Shown here: one piece after another, positions 1 to 13,837 of the stretch
Layout: every line of letters starts with the position of its first letter
Numbering within the stretch: position 1 is the first letter of the stretch
Origin: Dermanyssus gallinae
Lineage: Eukaryota; Arthropoda; Arachnida; Mesostigmata; Dermanyssidae
DNA length: 64,000 bases
Reading direction: 5' to 3'
Assembly (NCBI GenBank): GCA_003439945.1
Contig: QVRM01005427.1
Location: 372,001-436,000, forward strand
The notes under the pieces: model-generated
What the model was told of the DNA's origin: nothing
What the model saw: the letters and a program-made list of their open reading frames with translations, nothing else
Database searches by the model: none
Translations under genes and position numbers: made by a program

Positions 1-2281
1 AAGTTGATGCCAAGCAAACGCTAAAAAAGAGATGCACTGGCCGGCCTGTATTGGCCAGGGCCATTCCTCCGCGTTGCGGCACCAATTATTATAGATTCGC
101 ACAATGATTATAAAAATATTCTACTTTGATTGTTCTTCTTTTCTGCCATCAAAGCGTCCCATCCCACGCCACCTTATTTTAACATGCACGGGATGGCGAG
201 GTGAACTCTGGCAGGTTGACAGATCTCGTTCTAGCTTTAGACCTACCTTAAGGGCAGTATCTATCTGGTCAGTGTTGCAGTGTTCTTACAGTTGGCCCCA
301 AGAAATACGTATGTCTAATTATCTGGAAAATATACGATAGTAATAGTAAGAATAATATTACACGATTAAAAAATCGCTAAAGCAGTTGGGTCACGGCAGC
401 ACATTTTGTGCAGACACACTTTCCTCTCTCGGATAATTGGAAATCAAAACTAGTTTGACATAACCGATGCAACTAATATAGGACCCTACCATTATTGGGT
501 GTGGCTATGCGTCGAGTGAGACTGTCAAACAGAACGGATTCGTATACGAATGCAGTCTCTCGAATAAGTCACCTCGCGCACCTTCAATATTTGGATAACT
601 ACCCCTCTTCCTATATAGAAAACAACGTGTAACCTGGTAAACACTGCTGGTTGTATATGCTTTTGTTGGTATTATTGTTGTTGTTGTTTCATGCTGGGCG
701 GTGACTTAGCTGTGAGATATGTCTCCGTATTTGCATATATTGCTCTTTTCATAGTGCGTCCACTGTATGACAGAGTCGAAGATAACAAGGCACAATATGT
801 CACGTCTGCTTTATGCATAGTGCACGTGCACTGAAATCGGAATCGTTTGTCCGCTGCGCCTTTATCCCCCGTTGGGGTGTTGTTTGCCTTATACATATCA
901 GACACGAGCAGGGACCAGGTCTATCTGCCAGGGGGGGGGGGCACAGCCGACCTAACATGTAATGCTCTCGTTATCTCTCCGAGAATAACAATGATAGTTA
1001 TTCGCACTGAACGCAGCCTTGCCTGTTTCCGTGAGATTTACGAAGCTCATTGGAGTTGAATATCCTATGTAAAAAAAGTATTTTTAGTTTGGTTTCCTGT
1101 CTAAAAAAAGTTTTTTTAGATATAAACTAAACTATAATTTTAACCATTAATAGAATTGCTGTGCTTCTACACTACAACCAAGCAACAATAACGTCTTATA
1201 AACGTATTGCGCGTGTATTTGCGCACTCATTGATGAATCATTTTACTTGTGCACATTAATAGTAGCTTGAAGCTTCTAGTGCTCTCTGGAACCCCTTCTC
1301 TTGTTTTTTTTTGTAACGTTTATAATAAGCGAACTCGATCGTGTAGTGAAGGAACTATCAAGTACACACAAATTTGCATGCAGCATTTTACAAATACGGA
1401 CTGCTCTTAAGGATATTTTAAAGATCTTTAAATGCAGTTTTGCAAAAGCTGCAAAGCGTCGGCTCCAGTGAAGCGTTGGAAAGTGAAAAGCACACGTAAT
1501 GATACGTTCGGCTCCTCCTAATATTGAATCTCATCAAACGTTTAAGCAAAAAGACGAGGTTTCACACTAAATTGCATTGATAACACACACACTCTTAGTC
1601 CCTCTCTTTCTCTCTATCTTTGCGATAGGCCTCTATTCAAATTGTTGAGCGAACCGCCGTGATACGGCACAGCATCATAGTATGCAAGCAGAAGAAGAAG
1701 AAGGAGACGAAGCACTTAAGTGTATTCTATGAAGCGATCTAACCCTTTGTTCATGTTCTTATGTTGTTAGATACGCGTTGCTATTCATTGAGCTTACTAC
1801 TTACTGCTCGCCATTACATGATGCAGCGAACTTTTATTACGAAATCAATGACAGTCACAAAGGTGTTCAGTATCAAACATTCAATGCGGCGGCGAAAACA
1901 TCCCTGTCAACTGATTTGACTTGACAGCCACCCGCTCCCCGCTTTTTTTTCAAGGTTGCCTTTATTGTGGCAGCTTTGTTTCACACGTCTACAATGCGAA
2001 ATCGTTTGTGAATCGTTTTTTCTTTTTTAGCTTGACGCTTGTCAGTTTGACACGTTTCGGCGTACATTTTCATAACCATACGCATCGATGAGGCGTTACT
2101 AAAAAGCAAGCGACGCAATGCGTTATTCGAAGACTTTTTCTATTTTTATGTGGCGAATTTCTACGTTTTAAAACGTAGAAAGAGAGCGACAAAGAGAACC
2201 GGGGTGAGGGACGGAGGGGTAGATCGACAGATGACCACAAAAACAACAATAACCAGATTGTCAACAGTAGTAATAGCAACA

Positions 2282-2286
2282 ACAGC

Positions 2287-2368
<82 letters not shown>

Positions 2369-2450
2369 GCAGCAGCAGCAACAACAACAACAGCAGCAGC
2401 AGCAACAACAGCAGCAGCAGCAACAAAAACAACAACAGCAATAACAACAT
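2282..2450. repeat. (CAA)n / (CAG)n trinucleotide microsatellite
   Basis: About 170 bases of CAA triplets that grade into mixed CAG and CAA triplets. The tract translates as poly-Thr/Ala on the plus strand and poly-Leu on the minus strand, so the long open frames over it are artefacts of the repeat. Similar shorter CAA tracts occur at about 10,958-11,020, 32,010-32,060 (as GTT) and 58,650-58,690 (as GTT). Confidence 0.9.
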
Positions 2451-3262
2451 CATAACGCGCGGATTAAGCGGTGTTATTTTTGATTGACTTGAATAAACGT
2501 CATTGTTTGCTGATCTGTTTATGATCGGTTGTTGACGATGACGATGTCGAAGTCGTCGACGCTGCTCGACGCGGTTTTCTCTCGCTATTCCGGCGCTGTC
2601 CGCGTCGATGTGCGCCAAAACAGTTTTGATCTCTCGCTTGGTAGCGCCGCCGTTGGTGCATCTGACGTCGCTTGACGGTTGGTACAGGCACGGCCCTTGG
2701 ATAGGGACGGACTGGGCTCGCCAGGGTCAGTGTTGACCATGCGTTGCCGTTGTCGTCGTTGTCGTCTTTCCAGACGCCGAACTATGCGACTGATGGATCT
2801 TGGATTCTTTCGCCAGGGCTACTTGTTTGCTGCAGCTGCTGCTGCTGCTGCGGTTACGGCGTTGACTACCACGTTGTCGAGACAGGCGACGTCTGTCGAT
2901 AACAACATCACCAGTAATAATAATAATAACATTGACAGCAGCAATAATCACATCGACAACAATAACAATAGCAACAATGTCAGAAACAACAGCGTCAACA
3001 GTAGCATCTTCTTATCACGGTCTTGTGACTTGCGACGGACGGGGGGGTGGCCATGTTCCCCCATCATCATCATCACCATCATCGTCGTCGTCGTCGTTGT
3101 TCTCATTGTTGCTATCATCATTAGTCACATGACATAAATGCTTTCTGTTAGTCTGACGAGATGCTTATGAAACACCTCTCGGTGTCACTGAATGTGATCA
3201 GCGAGAGCCACTACATGATCACCACTTTTCCTACATGTTTCCTATCTATCTCTCTTAATAGA

Positions 3263-3282
3263 TATATGCATATATATATATA

Positions 3283-3339
<57 letters not shown>
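3263..3339. repeat. (TA)n microsatellite
   Basis: Near-pure TA dinucleotide tract of about 75 bases, one of more than twenty in the window. Confidence 0.9.
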
Positions 3340-3342
<3 letters not shown>

Positions 3343-5664
3343 CCTTTATTTTACCTTGCCCCTTCGTTCAGTGTATGTCTCCATTTCTCTCGCTTTCATC
3401 TTAAACCACCATTTTCGTGAGACTCATCAACGGTAGCGAAAGGGCCGGCTTCTGGGCGGTTGGTATGAGCTCACGCTCCGCTCACGTGACTTCTTTCGCA
3501 TGATGATGATGATGACGATAAAGTTGACTGGCTGAGATGCATACGTGCATCGTAACGGGCTGTATTCCGTCCGACTCATATGATCTCCACACGAGCGAAC
3601 ACTCATACGCACGCGGGTCGCGTTCTCCGTTAGCCTTGCGGTCGCTGTCGTCTCACGGGGACTGCGTGTGGTCTACACTATGCTCTGTCGACGTATAAAA
3701 ACCGCAGCCGCCTATACTACACGTCGCTCCATTGTTGTTTGTATACATTACAAGGCCTCCTCCTCCTTCTCCTTGAGATGAAAACATAACGGCTATTTCT
3801 TCCTTACGTGTGTGTGCCTGTACTTCGAATGTCTCCATTCGTTGTGTTGTTCTCTGTGACGATATCTCTGATTTCAGGCGTCATTTTCAGTTTCATTATT
3901 ATTATTATTATTATTCAATAAGAATAGCCTCCCCTTCTATTGAATGTATGTTTACATTGTCGGGTCCGAGCCGCTCCCGAGCGTCGAGATTGATCTAACT
4001 TAGCCGTTACAGCTGTTGAACCATTTTCAACTTTTTTATAACAAGCTGTATTTTCTTTGCTGCATCATTAGCATTTGTAATCTTTTTGATCTAATGGTTT
4101 GTTTTTTTACCGAAACGTCATCGTATGGCTATGTGACCTTATTTGGCCGTTCGGATATATATATATATATATATATAAATTGCAGATCCTTTTCCAGCAA
4201 AGTGGCTATATATATATGAGATATAAGGTTTTTCATTGTACTGCCAGCGGGTGATTGGTATTTGTGTGTGAGTGTGTGTGTGTGGATGTGAAGTGTTTTG
4301 GCGGGGGTATCTTGACCACAACGGGTTATGCTGGTGTAGTAGCAGAGCAGTACCGCGGCTGCACTTCAGTGCTATCAGTGCTTGGATGATGTCTGTGTCT
4401 GGGCGTTAGTGTGCGACATCTGCCGACCAGCGAGAGACCAATGACGTCAGTCTTACATTCGTTAGTTAGTTAGGTCGCCAGTGTTTACTGATGCATCTCG
4501 CGGCACTGTTGCGAATTGTAGGCGATCGGAGGCGTCCTCGGCATCGGCGTCGTCGACGAGAAGCGCCATTCAACTACGGTGCCGCCGAGTCAAGAGGTGA
4601 CCGTCACGCCGCAAATGGCTGTGGTCGCTCGACGCCCATACTGTAAAAGCGCCTATTCGTACGGCAATTTTTTTAAATCGCTCGTTCGCTCGTTGCTTCT
4701 GCTGCACTTGCAGCTGCTGTTGCTGCTGCAATTACGGTTTCCGCCGTCGTTAACTACCGTTACTATCGTGGTCATCACCACTTTCGCCTTTATCCCTGCA
4801 GTAGCATTTGTACTGGATGCTGTGTTTGATTTTGCATGATTGACACGTTGCCGTAAAACGTGGCTTTTATGTACATTATATATATACATTTATAAATAAA
4901 AAAATATATATATAATGTACATCTCTCTCTCTCTCTCTCTCTACCTATATACCTATGTTGGTGTGTTTGTGCGTGTATGTGCAGTAAGAGGGTACCCATG
5001 CGGTACCCATACATACCCAGTGTTGGCCTTTCACACGCACTAGTACACCACCCAAATGAACAAGAAGAAAAACAAAGAAATATCGATATCTACACAGATA
5101 TTTGCAAAGATGTAACGTCGTTTATATGCGTGTGACCTCGTACTGATGGCGTTATTGCACCATCGCTGTGATGACGAGTGGCAGAAATGCTGTGACGATT
5201 ATTATTATTATTAGTAGTAGTAGTCGTTAGTAGTTCTATTACTGCAGTGTGGATCACAAGCGATATGTAGGAAACAACTGAACGCAATGTCGCCATGTTA
5301 GTAGCCATTCTACTGGCGACGAAATGCGTGAACGAGGTGGATGAATCGTCGTCGTCGTCGTCGCGGGAACATGTCTTCCACGGATCCAGGACGGACGGGA
5401 CGACCTCTTCTGCCGTCGTTTACTACGACCTCTTATCTGACTGCTCAATATTGTGCCATCGATATCCAAACATAACCGGCGTGTCTGCTAAATCTTGAAT
5501 ATTATGGATGTATATATATATATATATATATACTTATGTCTGTCCTGCTGTCTTAGCCTCTGTGGCTTCTGGATCAATGCGGTAGTTTGCTAAGTTACCA
5601 TGCACATATAGAATAGCCTGATGCTTATTTATTTATATACTGAACCCCTTATGCTTCCTCTGCG

Positions 5665-5856
5665 CATGTATACCCGAATACACATGTCACCCTTTATATC
5701 AGGGGCGCTTACAGCGGCAGCATAAGCGGACATGTTGAGATATCTAGGGTGGCCCGAACAGTCCTGGCAGCATGGCCGCTGACACTTGACTCAGGTATGG
5801 TTTATCATCTAATTTCTATGGGCGAAACATTCGATCAACGACAGGGATCAAACTGA

Positions 5857-5858
<2 letters not shown>
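5665..5858 (-). mobile_element. SINE family 2 copy (tRNA-derived)
   Basis: On the minus strand this begins with a tRNA-like B-box region (GTTTGATCCC near 5850), continues through a body containing GGCCGCTGAC and CTAGATATCTCAACATGTCC, and ends near GCCCCTGATATAAAGGGTG. The body matches the reverse complement of the 30,830 copy and the plus strand of the 20,341 copy. The tRNA-like head is cut off by the adjacent (TA)n tract, so the A box is missing. Confidence 0.75.

Positions 5859-5907
<49 letters not shown>
5859..5907. repeat. (TA)n microsatellite
   Basis: Pure TA tract abutting the truncated 5' head of the neighbouring SINE. Confidence 0.9.
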
Positions 5908-5908
<1 letters not shown>

Positions 5909-6194
5909 GCCGTTGCGGTGGTCGCAGCCCAATCATTAGCTGGGTATAATGGCCTTCTTCTCGGCGCGTTGACCTCGTGTTACGCTACTGTGCTAGCGAT
6001 GTATGTCGTTTCAGTTGCTGCACACCTACCCTGACCGTCATGCATTGCGCCAACGAACTCCATTATAGAGTCAAAATGTGTATCAATGTATGCATGTTTT
6101 AAGTGCACATACTATAGTATTTCATTATGTCAAATAATTATTTCAGTAGGGCTAATCATTTACGTATGATGTACGTATAAGTCGTTCTACGAGG

Positions 6195-6485
6195 ACGGAT
6201 CGCAAATTCTTGATATATTTGTTTAATTTTCTTAAGTGTTTTGTTCCCTTCAAAACTGCTCCCGTCCACTGCCGTACATTTGTGCCACCTATTTTCTCCA
6301 ACTTTTTGAAACATTTTTTAAACGCCTCTTTCGAAATCGAATTGAATTACTCTTGCGAAATTTTCCATATCTCTTATTTAGTATCTCTCAGAATGCTGTT
6401 TCGTTCTTCATCTTTTATCCATTGAAACAAGAAAAAGTCGCACAGAGCCGGGTCCAACGAATAGGAAGGTTGCGGAAATATATAT
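6195..6485 (-). pseudogene. Degenerate mariner transposase, C-terminal part
   Basis: Minus-strand translation gives a segment like the mariner catalytic C-terminus. PSYSLDPALCDFFLF (near 6475-6430) matches the family pattern PPYSPDLAPSDFFLF, which includes the last catalytic Asp. Downstream, in a shifted frame near 6310-6250, ENRWHKCTAVDGSSFEG matches the usual W-x-K-C-x-x-x-x-G-x-Y-F-E-G tail. Stops and frameshifts separate the two parts, so it is a dead relic. The N-terminal DNA-binding half is not visible nearby. Confidence 0.75.
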
Positions 6486-8767
6486 AAATAAACGCGGCCA
6501 CCGATAAGTCTGTGTGTAGCTGATGAATGGCGCCTCTGAGCAAAATAAACCGGATAACCTTGATGAGGTTTTAGTATAGTTCAATCATTAAAATTCAACT
6601 AACCCCCGTATATATATATCCAAAATTGTGTTACTACTTCTCTGAGAGCACATTTATGATTTCCGGCTTCATTGTGCTGGATTTTTACTGCCCTGCCTCA
6701 ACTTCACTGTTTCGTTTTCAATTGTTGTTGTTGCTGTTGTTGTTATTTTTCTGCTTCACCATTTTTTCTTAGCTTGAGCAAACGCACAGACAGCACTAAC
6801 CGTGTTGTTTGTTTTTGCGCATAGCTTATTGTAACATTGTTTCGGCACCAATACTTACGTGTGGAATGCATCATCTTACGTGTCTCATCTGTCGCCAAAC
6901 ACCTCTTCGCGTAGTGCCACACGTGACTCAATCGTCATGTCGCAGCACTCCACTATACTATGTGTGCGCTGTTGTGACGCGACGGATCGGCACCTCTATT
7001 CCCCCCGGGGGAACTCCTAGGGGGGGGGGGCTTGTCTAATTGGGTCATATCTGTGTCCGCGTGCACGTTGTTGGCACAGGCTGCTTGCTCTGTTTGCCAC
7101 CAATCGTGCGAGTCTTTGGCAGCACCCGGCGGGGTTGCTCGGTCTCGGTGGAAACAACCACCACGTATACCCCCAAGCTGTCGTTAAATGCCCTTTTGTA
7201 TATACAAATGACCATGGTAGTGACAATGATGATGATGACGATGATGGCGGCGAGACTAATGAGGATGAAGATAACTTTCGGCCGAGCATTGCTCTTGTTA
7301 TTGCTGCCGCTGTTTTGCCGTGTGCACGTTTTTGCACGCAGATTTGTTACCACCACGTGCCACGTGGGGTCAGGGGAGTCGGTGGGGGGGGGGGGAGCAC
7401 GAGGCGCGCAACTTACGATTAAATACCTGTGATTGCTCTACATTGACTGGGTTCTATGCGGCGGCCCGTCTCTGATAAAGCGGGGGATATCGGTTTAGCA
7501 GCAGCAGCAGTCCACTGCGGTATCCGTATAGTCGTCTTCTCTACCCCGTTAATTAGCATCAGTATCATCATCATCCTCACTATGCCTGGCCTCGCCAGAT
7601 GCTCCGTCGCTAGTTGCGCTTCCCCATTATCGAAGCGGCACGTGCACGTCGGCGTGCCTCTCTATACGTGTCTATAGACGCGCATGTACAGAATAAATTG
7701 GCACTTAGTCACACACGTACCTAACGAGCCTAGTCAGGCCTGCGGGGCCTGCGACCGACGATGAGTCCGCCGCGTGACCGAGTTACATGCAGAGACGTTC
7801 AAAGGGGATAGTAGCTGCACACAGCAACAGCAGCAGCAGCGGCGCGAGGATTAAAGACTTTTCCTTGGGCAGACGGACAGACAGGCAGACGGTGGCCTTC
7901 ATTTCCGTTTCCGTGTCGTCCAAAGATGACCCCCTTTTGCTAGTGTAAATACCTCGGCTAAAAGGGCAGTCTTGAATCCGTTGGTAGTAATAGCCTTGAA
8001 TCCTTTGGTAGTACTAAACAGCACAGTTATGTGACTACGTTGTTGTCGCTCATGTCGTTACTTAAATGTCTGCATCTTACCTTGAATGAATGCCCTTAAA
8101 CGCCGCAAAACGAGGTGTTTACTAGATTCCTGTCCTCAAGTGGATGGATGTCCTGTTTACCTGCAGGCAGACGATGCAGTTTATGCGCTGTCGCTGAACA
8201 AAAGTCGTTGTGCAGCGATACGTTAGTTCTTAGTAGGGAGAGCCAATTATCTGATTGAGGTGTGACGGTGTATTGCAGTGCTAAGAGAGGCGTTTGTTGC
8301 CCAGCCGTTTCTACAGCGGAGCAATTCACATCGTGTGAAACAGGATAGCAGGACAGCCACCTAAAGACAAGAAGCAACTAAATACTTCGTTTTACGACCC
8401 TTGAGGCCGTCAATTCAAGGTGAAAGAGTGCAGAAGACACTCTAAGTAACGACGACAGTGACAACAACAGCACAACCGTACGATGCGTGGTGGTATTTAA
8501 ACCAAGGTTAGACGTTTCTTTCGATAAGTGCTGACGAAACACTTATTGACAACAACAATGGCAGCAATTCCGCTCCAATTGGATGAAACTGTGATGTTTA
8601 GAACTACCAGATGACTAAAAGTTAAAAACAACCTCTTTAAAAAATGTTTTTAATTCTAGATTCTGGTTGAAGGTAAATACTACTGCTACGATAGAGATCA
8701 CTACCCTTTTAGGCGAAGTATTTGAACTAGCAAAAGGGGGTAATCGTTGCACGGCACGACAGCGGAG

Positions 8768-8895
8768 ATGTCGGCAAACGTGTGTCTGCTCGAGAAGAAT
8801 GGCAATTCAATTCTCACGAAGCAAAAAGATATCATCTTTAAGCGGGTTCGGTCACGCGGCGGCCTATGCCGCAAGTGCTTTTCGGCGAACACAAG
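8768..8895 (+). CDS. Possible 5' coding exon, unrecognised
   Basis: A GC-richer open segment starting with ATG and ending at a good donor (ACAAG|GTACGC). It would encode about 42 residues, including a CRKC motif close to the end. Its end phase (2 bases left over) does not fit directly onto the exon at 12,670, so at least one unseen exon would be needed if it belonged to the zinc-finger gene. Other frames on both strands are also open, which weakens the call. I do not recognise the protein. Confidence 0.18.
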
Positions 8896-9678
8896 GTACG
8901 CCTCAGCTAATCGTTTGTGCTTCAGGTACTCATCATTTGGTGGCCACGCGTTCATAAAGCTTTAGTATTACGAGCGAACGAGGACGTTTTTGTCTGAAAG
9001 TTCTGCTTTCCAGAATTTTAGGTTCACACAAATCCCTTAATGCAATTTTTTGTTGTATCTTTTTGTAATATGAATATTATTTTATCTAGCACTAACAACG
9101 TTAGTGGCAAAAAAATGCTTACACAGCGAAAGGTCAAAACATTGTATTCAAACATTGTCTTTTCTGGCATCATCGTTCTGTCGCGCGCGCAATATATATA
9201 TATATATAAACTGAGATTGAAAAAACAAAAATCGCATGCAAATATTTTGCTCTAAGAAACACCACCGGGGACGGAGTCACTCTGCATACTTATTGCTGTA
9301 CATGTACAAAGGGTAATCGACCAGTCGAACTATTATTATAAATGATAGAGTAAAACGATATGTTACAATCATCATCGAAGAATAACAAGCAGCTACCAGC
9401 ACCAAAGTTAGGATAGGTTCACATATACGACCCAAAGAAATATCAAAATATGTGATCTTATTTTTGAACACCTAAATCATTAACCCAAAGAAAATCTGCT
9501 GAATTGGAAGAACTCACGTTATTGTGACCGAGTTTTTTGTTTGTTCTAGCTGTCTTTGCCTAAAGTCAGACTAATATCGGAAGGTGGAAGTTCACCTCAT
9601 GTCCATCTTCAATGTCTGTAGGTACAGACTGATACGTTGTTAACACCTAGTGATGAGCAGTAGATTAAGTTAACGTAT

Positions 9679-10001
<323 letters not shown>

Positions 10002-10222
10002 AGAGCTTGGCTCACGAAGAATGCGAAAACGGCAGAGACGAGCCGAAGGAGGTGTTCGATGAACGGTTTGATATGTGTGTCGTTGTGCTGTTGTTTGGCT
10101 GGCTATGTGGTCGGTATGCGGATCTGTGTGTCCGCCCGTTCGTCCATCCATCCGTGCGATGTCTGATATGTTTTTTTTTTTTTTCGTAAGGCAAATGCCC
10201 GTGTACGGTTTTTTCATGTCAT

Positions 10223-10366
10223 GGCTAATTTTAATCCATTCCGGTATTTACCTTGTCTAAATTGGAAACCATGCAAACCAATTTAGTAGTGGCCGGTCTG
10301 GGTCTGAACCCAGTCCTCCCGAATGCAAGGCAAAGGCTTTGCCACTAAGCCATCTTGCTCGGTCAG
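10223..10366 (-). mobile_element. SINE family 1 copy (tRNA-derived)
   Basis: Read on the minus strand it starts ACCGAGCAAGATGGCTTAG, with an A box (TGGCTTAGTGG) and a good B box (GGGTTCAGACCC) about 35 bases later. A unique body follows, with CGGCCACT, a CATGGTTTCCAATT segment and a GGAATGGATTA end. The same order occurs at 24,353 and 56,091. An internal pol III promoter plus a shared non-tRNA body at three loci is the signature of a SINE. Confidence 0.85.
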
Positions 10367-12114
10367 TAGTAGTTGTAATAGTAGTCATAGTAGTAGTCAA
10401 GTCGAGACATAACGAGGCGAGTCAGGATTAGGAACTTGGCCTCCTCGTTCTTCTCATCCGCCGCCTTTCCTCAAGTGACCCATATCATAGTAGGGTTCTG
10501 TTACTAGTAGCCGGTAAACAAGCAAGTATCCGAAAGATGTTCTGTACGCGTTGTTTTTAAATCGTCAAGAAAAAAAAATATATCCGTCTGGCCTGGTCAT
10601 TTCGCAGCACTTTGCTAGCTACAATAGTGTTCATGATGACCGGTGAGTGGAGATTAGTACTCTCCAGGACCTTGTGTTTTTGTAAGATGTCATACATAAA
10701 CGGCCAGTTGTGGCCCATCGTGGCCATTCCGCAATACGGCGCTTAATTAGTAGTACTTGCCATTAGGGAGCGGAATAGAGCTGATGATCGGCAGTTTTCA
10801 CGCAAAGGGTACCGTTTTCTATCTGGGTGCGATCCGCAGGCAAAAGTTACGCGCGCACGCTGAAGCAGTGCTTAAAGGCACCCGTCCCATCTTATAAATG
10901 AGTACGACCTGCTTCAGGAAATGGGCATCAGGAGTGCGAAACAGGACGACGACGGCAACGACAACAACAACAACAGCAGCAACAATCACAAGAACAGCCA
11001 CGGCAACAACAACATCGACGGCCGGCTTCGCTGTTGTGAATAGCATTGTTCGGGAGAGGAAAGCTTGTCACGTGTGATCTGCTTAGTGCAGCAGTTAGCT
11101 GTGTAAGCGGGTGCAAAATCAACTGGCAGCTGCACTACCCGCTTGTTCCCAAATCGTCCATTTTCTTTCTACACTAGCAACTCATACGTGCTAGTTAAAG
11201 TAGTTATTATGTGCTGATATTTAATCGCGCTCCTTCTTTTCCATTCTCTCTATCTCTTTATCTATTGTGCACGTCTCTAGAGCAGAGGTAAATATTCACT
11301 GCCGCGACCTTGCGTAGCGCACTTCTTCATGTTTCTTTCCTCTTTTCCTTCTCTTCCTATACTTAAATAGGGATACGTGAATGAACAGTACACGACACAT
11401 AATGTTGCATTTTGTACAGACATTCATCACATACATATATGTTTAGTGGTACATGTTGTAAATGACTAGTTAGCTAAGATGTCAAATCGTCATTTAGATT
11501 TATTTGTTTCGTCGTTGACTTTGGCATAGCTAGTGTAGCTTTTAGGGATGCCCCAAGATTTCAATTAAGCATTGCATAAAACATTTAAAAACATGTCTCT
11601 CTATTGCAGGTGCTGCATTCGCTTGACGTACGCCTAAATTTATAGACGTTTTTCGTTTTGCTAGTAAGGCATGCTTGCCTAGTCTGGTTTGACCTGTTCG
11701 ACAAGGGTCAGCGTCAGACTCACGCAGCTAAATGCAAAGCAAGGTGGCCATAACCGCTGCAGAGTTATGGCCTTGTTTTTTTTTCGTGATTGGTGTTCTT
11801 TTTTTATGAATAAATACAGTGATAACGACGACAGGGACGATGACGACAACCAGAATGATGATCACTATTTTCGTCACAGTTTTTATTGTTTATTTTGGTG
11901 CCTGATCTCAGTTTGTTGTGTTTTCGCTATTATCGCTTGGTGCAGTTTTGCGTTTGACTGTCAACCTGCGAGTTTTCGGCGCGCAGTTTTAGTCGCCACA
12001 AAAACATACTCACGTTTATATATAGCCTCTCCTAAAGATTGCAGCCGTAATAGCGCTTAGCGTATCTTAGTCGTAATAATTTTTAGTTATGATAGTTGAG
12101 AAGTACTCTCTCAG

Positions 12115-12160
<46 letters not shown>

Positions 12161-12163
<3 letters not shown>

Positions 12164-12275
12164 ATAATACTTTCTAACCATAATAGCCATACTAGTCAAT
12201 ATTTGAATTGTATATATATATATATATAAAGAGAATACTTTCTAACCATAATAGCCATACTAGTCAATATTTGAA
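12161..12275 (+). repeat. Recent tandem duplication next to (TA)n
   Basis: A 47-base unit (12,161-12,207) is repeated at 12,228-12,275 after a short TA tract. The two copies differ by about one visible base (AAGATAATAC against AAGAGAATAC). Each copy follows a TA tract, which suggests replication slippage or unequal exchange between TA tracts. Confidence 0.9.
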
Positions 12276-12669
12276 ATATAAATCAAGTGCAGGTTGCTCA
12301 CAGTTTTGTTTCTTGCAGATTTAGTTCGGTGACTCCGCGTTTCCACCAGCGCAACCTCCTGGCGTTAGTTCCCTGTTTTGCCGAGTGTGCGCTCACCTGA
12401 TATAGATCATATCAGACGTCGAATCGAAGTCGACATCGTTAAGCAACAATCTTGTATCACTTGCTGGTCGTTGTTGTCAGTTTAGTAAATAAAACGGGAC
12501 GTCGCACCTGATGCTTTATTTGTGTATTTTACTCGCGTACACATATTTGGCGGTGTTTAAATTATGTTCATTGGCCGAATCTATATTGCTGTGTATATAT
12601 AAATATATAAGTGTGTGTATGAATTCCCTTTGCTATATTCGTCTGTTTATGCGTGTTCATTGCGTACAG

Positions 12670-13803
12670 GGGTGGCGGGTCATCTGTACATCGAGTCGAC
12701 GACCAATTCCTTCGTGAACTTCAACGGAGAGGAATTTCGCACATGTCGCAACGAGGATCGTGTCGTTGTCGCCAGAGATGTATGTGCTAATTTTTGAGCG
12801 ATTTAATTTAGCAATTCACGATGACACGAACTGAATACTACGCGATCTTCACTTGAGCTGATAAATCGGCCGATGTGGTAGAGGGTGGCTTTAAATTTGG
12901 CGCATGATTCTGTGTGCTCTATCGATACAGATCCGGATGATTTTTGGTGGACACCGTATTACTGAAGTGTAATCGATCCCTTTACCCAGAGAAAGTCAGA
13001 ATAGGCTAATCCGCATAAATGGCAGATCCGGTTAAGCTGAAGAACCTTGTAAATTAATTCATGTCTGGGCCCTTGCGAGCTTTTGTCGGCAAAGACGTAA
13101 TCTCACGATGAGTCACTTGAGTACGGCCGCAGATATTTGACCTTGTTTCTTTTTTGTGATTGCTGTTCTCGTTTCAATCCACTGCTCCAACCATAACGGC
13201 ATCTTATGAATCTTAACATAAATGAATCATACTCAGGGTCCATTTCAGATGATTTCACGTATCGGAATATAACAAAGGTACACAAAACATGTGCAGTTAC
13301 AAAAGGTTATTTTAATGCATCCAAGACCAGCCTAAATATGCGTGTAATGTAATACATTATATAATCAACGTATAAATATATCACGAATGTTTACTTATTC
13401 CGTCATGTTGTTTGCTTCTTACAGTTGCTTTAGCTGTCTTTCTGATGTATGTAATTATGTAAAACCTGGGAAAATATAGCTACAATTCTCTATGTAGAAA
13501 CTATGTATATATTGAAGTTCTCTATGACATACATTCCTACTTACTGGCAAACGCCTATGGTGTTGTGTGTCTGCATTTCAACAGCTGTATCCGGTGTCCG
13601 AGGTGATTGCCGCTGTGGCACCCCGTAATCCGCGTGGTTCCGAGGGTCGGATCCATCGGTGTGAGGTGTGCCACAAGGGCTTCAGCATGAAGCACCATCT
13701 TACCGAACACATGCGAACGCATACCGGTATGTTTAAGATGTGGTCTCACCTAATACTCATGGCGTATTTTAACCATTAATAAACAAAGTCATCTAGGCAG
13801 CCC

Positions 13804-13837
<34 letters not shown>

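Larger units (their letters stand above)
1..8767. other. Non-coding, microsatellite-rich left flank
   Basis: No conserved protein or RNA gene is recognisable here. The stretch holds a long CAA/CAG repeat, several (TA)n tracts, GC-richer patches around 2500-2900, 4500-4830 and 6990-7850 with short runs of G, one SINE and one mariner relic, the last two listed separately. Short open frames are mostly translations of simple repeats. The GC-rich patches could be promoter or 5' untranslated sequence of the zinc-finger gene downstream, but I see no splice-consistent exon chain. Confidence 0.5.

Noticed and set aside
2070..2618. A 182-codon minus-strand frame dominated by leucine
   Set aside because: It is the antisense translation of the CAA/CAG microsatellite; there is no domain or splice context.
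10223..10366. A functional tRNA gene
   Set aside because: A and B boxes are present but the acceptor and anticodon arms do not pair, and the same non-tRNA body occurs elsewhere, so it is a SINE.
12319..12380. Possible extra zinc-finger-gene exon after TTGCAG
   Set aside because: Its only donor (GTTAGT) leaves a phase that does not fit the next exon, and the peptide is not recognisable.
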